A stretch of 64,000 nucleotides of DNA from contig NW_024468513.1 of assembly GCF_001632365.1 (NCBI RefSeq), forward strand, positions 249,639 to 313,638, in the 5' to 3' direction. This document shows positions 61,811 to 64,000 of this stretch, in pieces. The notes beneath the pieces are model-generated. The model did not search any database. It was not told the DNA's origin and saw only the letters and a program-made list of their open reading frames with translations. Each line of letters begins with the position of its first letter. The stretch's first letter is position 1. Source of the DNA: Laetiporus sulphureus 93-53. Its lineage: Eukaryota; Basidiomycota; Agaricomycetes; Polyporales; Laetiporaceae. Made by a program: the position numbers and the translations under genes.

Positions 61811-62466
61811 ATGGCGAAGAACGGGCTAGGCCGAAGCTTGTATGCTGCATACGTGGTGATAAGGGGCAGAACGCCAGGGGTTTACGATACGTGGTGAGAG
61901 AAGTCTGATATGCATATCGAGAAGTCCGTTCATCCCGTCAAATTGCGAGCAGGAAGGACTGCAAGCCTAACGTCGACAAATTTCCCGGGGCCAGCTTTAA
62001 AGGGTTTGTCAGTAGGGTGGAGGCGGAGAATGCATTCCAAGACGCACAGAGAGAAGGTTTTATAAGCTCTCGGGGGGATCTCGCAAAATCTACAAACCCT
62101 TGGCGGGACCAATCTATCGTGAGTGAGATATTCGTCACAAATTTAATCTACGCCGATGGCGAAATGGTACAGACTCAGAAGGGCAAATACTACGTTGTAT
62201 TTGTGGGCATCCGCCCAGGGATCTACGACAACTGGTAAGAAAGTTCTTGTTGGGTGTCTTGAAGAGATCATTCATTGCGCCGGATTGTGCACAGGTCTGA
62301 TTGTCGGTTGAACTCCGCTGGCTGTTCAGGAGCACGGTACAAAAGCTTCAAAAGTAAGGGGGAAGCTGAGAGAGCGTTTGCGGATGCAAAAGCAAAAAAT
62401 GAAGTACTGGAAAAGGCTCGAAAGCCTGACTCGAGCTGCTCCGAACACGACACTCAGAGGCGGTGA
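61811..62466 (+). CDS. Stand-alone protein with two RNase H1 N-terminal-type domains
   Basis: Three exons give two copies of the RNase H1 N-terminal domain (PF01693, also called caulimovirus VI or viroplasmin domain), a small fold that binds RNA-DNA hybrids or dsRNA. Domain 1: YAAYVVIRGRTPGVYDTW, intron (about 61893-61951), KDCKPNVDKFPGASFKGFVS, then RVEAENAFQDAQREGF. Domain 2: GKYYVVFVGIRPGIYDNW, intron (62238-62295), SDCRLNSAGCSGARYKSFKS, then KGEAERAFADAKAKNE. The start MAKNGLGRSLYAAYV is set by the ATG at 61811, which is in frame with the first domain. Both introns fall at the same place, between the Trp of the YxxW motif and the next acidic residue, which points to an internal domain duplication. 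No RNase H catalytic domain follows: the protein stops after a charged tail (SCSEHDTQRR). A hybrid- or dsRNA-binding adaptor is a reasonable guess. Confidence 0.82.
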
Positions 62467-63229
62467 CAAGCAGGAGACATCAATGGTATCGGAGCGCGAT
62501 TAGGGAGTGAATGTGAAGGCGTTGAAGAGAGCACACTCTGGGCGCGAGTGAGACTCAGTTGGAGCTCAGTATTTCGCGTCTGAGAATCTAGCCGAATTCC
62601 TGTGCGGCTCACTTGTCGGTGAGATGATCAGATGGTCTGCAGGGAGTTGTAGCGCGTTGTAACTGTTCGGAAAGTCAGTCAGCTATAGGCTTTATTTATT
62701 GTCATGAATGTGCACATTTCCTGCTCATCACAACATTGCAAGCTGTTGCAAGTCGGTTATTCCTGAGTGTCAAGTTATGTCTGGCCGACGATCGTTGCCT
62801 GTTATGGCAAGGTTGCTGGCTTCAAGGTGGAGTCCGATGTGACGATTTGAGCTGCACTTGAGCCTGCGCTCTCGAGTCTCGACAGTTATGATCGAGAACG
62901 TGCGCGTTAGTCTGAGAGGCTCGTCGTCTCATGTCTTCCAACACAAATGATCTTGCTTCATGCCAACCAACCCGGGGGATGTTGCGCAACAGCAAAGCGA
63001 ACAACGCCAACTAGCCTGTAGTATTCGCACGCTCTATCAGATCTAGGGTAAACAATGCGTTCTGAAGGTTCCAGAAGCACAGCATCAGTCATTGTGGTGA
63101 TGTTTCGGAGCCAAGTTAAAATCAGGAGCTATCACGATGCGTGGTTTACTGTCCCAACACCATTCATCCCGCAGGCGTCACTCGGTGTGAAGAGCCTCGC
63201 GAAGGGAATGCGGACTCTCTGTCGTCGTC
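62467..63229. other. Spacer between the two RNase H1-N genes
   Basis: No gene is seen in these 763 bases. It holds the 3' flank of the tandem-domain gene and the promoter side of the gene at 63230. Confidence 0.45.
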
Positions 63230-64000
63230 ATGGGCAGAACGAAAGTCGCGTATGTGGTCTTCAGAGGCACACGACCTGGAGTATATTCCACTTGGTACGT
63301 GCGCATCGAATTGCCGAGGACATCGTTCACGCGCTCAGTTGTGTGCAGGGAAGAATGCAATTTCTACACTTCAGAAATACCTGGAAATTGCTACAAGGGC
63401 TACGCGACTCGCGCAGAGGCGGCGCGACAATGGGCCAATGCGCTGGCAGGAGGTAGGATCAAGACGCTCCAACGACCCACAGACTCTCCGGTCCCACCAT
63501 CACCCCTACATATGAACAGTCCTCCAAGTCCGCGTGCTAGGCGGTCTTCCAGACAACACTCCCCGCGAGAAATCCGTGTGCAACTGGCCACTGCATCCGC
63601 TGCGCGTCCTGCTAGTGCTTCCGGTAGCGATACACGTCGAGCAGCCACACAGGCGCGGCAGCGTACTCCCAGTCCATTGCTGATCACAGGTGACCGCGCA
63701 ACTCCCCAATCTGCGGCAAGGTCATCTGCATCCTCGCCTGATCGTTCTGGCTATGTATCCTCAGGTGTCTCCCAGTATGGAACACCTGCCACCAGTCCTG
63801 TCCCGACTCCTCCATCCTCGCCGGACACGGGAGTATCGGTGATTCTGCCAGATGAACCACCCAGCCCATATCAGGGTTCCTCAGACGTTTCGTCTCCTGC
63901 AGATAGCACGGTGCGCTCGCTCGAGGTGACACGCTTCCAAGTGCAATCTCCCGTGGGCAAGAGCGAGACCACGGCTAACGACTCTCCGGCTACGGAAATC
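63230..64000 (+). CDS. RNase H1 N-terminal-domain protein, 3' end cut by the window
   Basis: Starts MGRTKVAYVVFRGTRPGVYS with TW completed at the intron (63293-63350), then EECNFYTSEIPGNCYKGYAT and RAEAARQWANALAGGR. This is one complete PF01693 domain, with the intron at the same position, after the Trp, as in both domains of the gene at 61811. After the domain follows a long Ser/Pro/Thr-rich, probably disordered linker (PTDSPVPPSPLHMNSPPSPR onwards) that stays open to the window edge. A second domain or a catalytic part, if any, lies beyond 64000. The upstream in-frame stop at 63188 supports this start. A decayed relative of the linker lies at 61226. Confidence 0.78.
   Translation, partial: MGRTKVAYVVFRGTRPGVYSTWYVRIELPRTSFTRSVVCREECNFYTSEIPGNCYKGYATRAEAARQWANALAGGRIKTLQRPTDSPVPPSPLHMNSPPSPRARRSSRQHSPREIRVQLATASAARPASASGSDTRRAATQARQRTPSPLLITGDRATPQSAARSSASSPDRSGYVSSGVSQYGTPATSPVPTPPSSPDTGVSVILPDEPPSPYQGSSDVSSPADSTVRSLEVTRFQVQSPVGKSETTANDSPATEI

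Noticed and set aside
61811..62466. Interpretation as an integrated plant-virus gene because of the caulimovirus VI-like domain
   Set aside because: The domain is the common eukaryotic RNase H1 N-terminal fold, the genes carry ordinary fungal introns and no other viral gene is nearby.

Overview
The window is nuclear DNA from a filamentous basidiomycete, most likely an Agaricomycete. Genes are split by many 45-65 base GT-AG introns, intergenic gaps are short, there are no operons, and several families are typical of mushrooms: DUF6533-type multi-pass proteins, a membrane-anchored glutaminase, single-pass proteins with Ser/Thr-rich ectodomains, GH55 glucanase and Rds1-type ferritin-fold proteins. 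No rRNA, CRISPR array or prokaryotic replicon was seen. All gene models were assembled by eye from reading frames and splice signals.

Layout. 1-9.6 kb: tandem duplication of a GtaA-type glutaminase; copy 1 (1157-4696) reads through, copy 2 (6086-9586) carries a 1-base insertion, a deletion of about 90 bases and a 2-base frame change, and looks like a young pseudogene. 9.9-15.7 kb: PEX5 and a dihydroxy-acid dehydratase on the plus strand. 16-18.5 kb: a small single-pass membrane protein (minus) and a duplicated block of 20-bp units with 10-bp sub-periodicity. 18.5-21.4 kb: an AIM24-family protein and a Rec114-like candidate. 22.1-26.0 kb (minus): MGA2/SPT23-type membrane-tethered transcription factor with IPT, ankyrin and a spliced C-terminal membrane anchor. 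27.7-33.1 kb (minus): Ap4A phosphorylase APA2, a DUF7727-like membrane protein and a single-pass receptor-like protein. 33.7-39.3 kb (plus): a large protein ending in a HicA/YcfA-like fold and a Gyp1/TBC1D22 RabGAP. 39.5-44.0 kb (minus): Nup2/Nup50 nucleoporin and an Rds1-type ferritin-fold protein. 44-47.3 kb: no gene found. 47.3-54 kb: GH55 exo-beta-1,3-glucanase and a conserved-looking protein of unknown function. 54.6-57.8 kb: ataxin-3 (minus) and ATG27 (plus), head to head over a 278-base shared promoter. 59.4-64 kb: a DUF6533 membrane protein, then two genes with RNase H1 N-terminal (caulimovirus VI-like) domains and a decayed fragment of a third; the last gene runs off the window.

The core genes serve peroxisome import, branched-chain amino acid synthesis, dinucleotide turnover, Golgi Rab control, nuclear pore transport, lipid-responsive transcription, ubiquitin editing and autophagy. 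The less conserved content is the glutaminase duplication, the HicA-like fusion, the 20-bp repeat block, a likely 3-base micro-exon in the GH55 gene and the RNase H1-N cluster. I found no wholly unprecedented system; the RNase H1-N cluster and the HicA-fold protein are the best leads.
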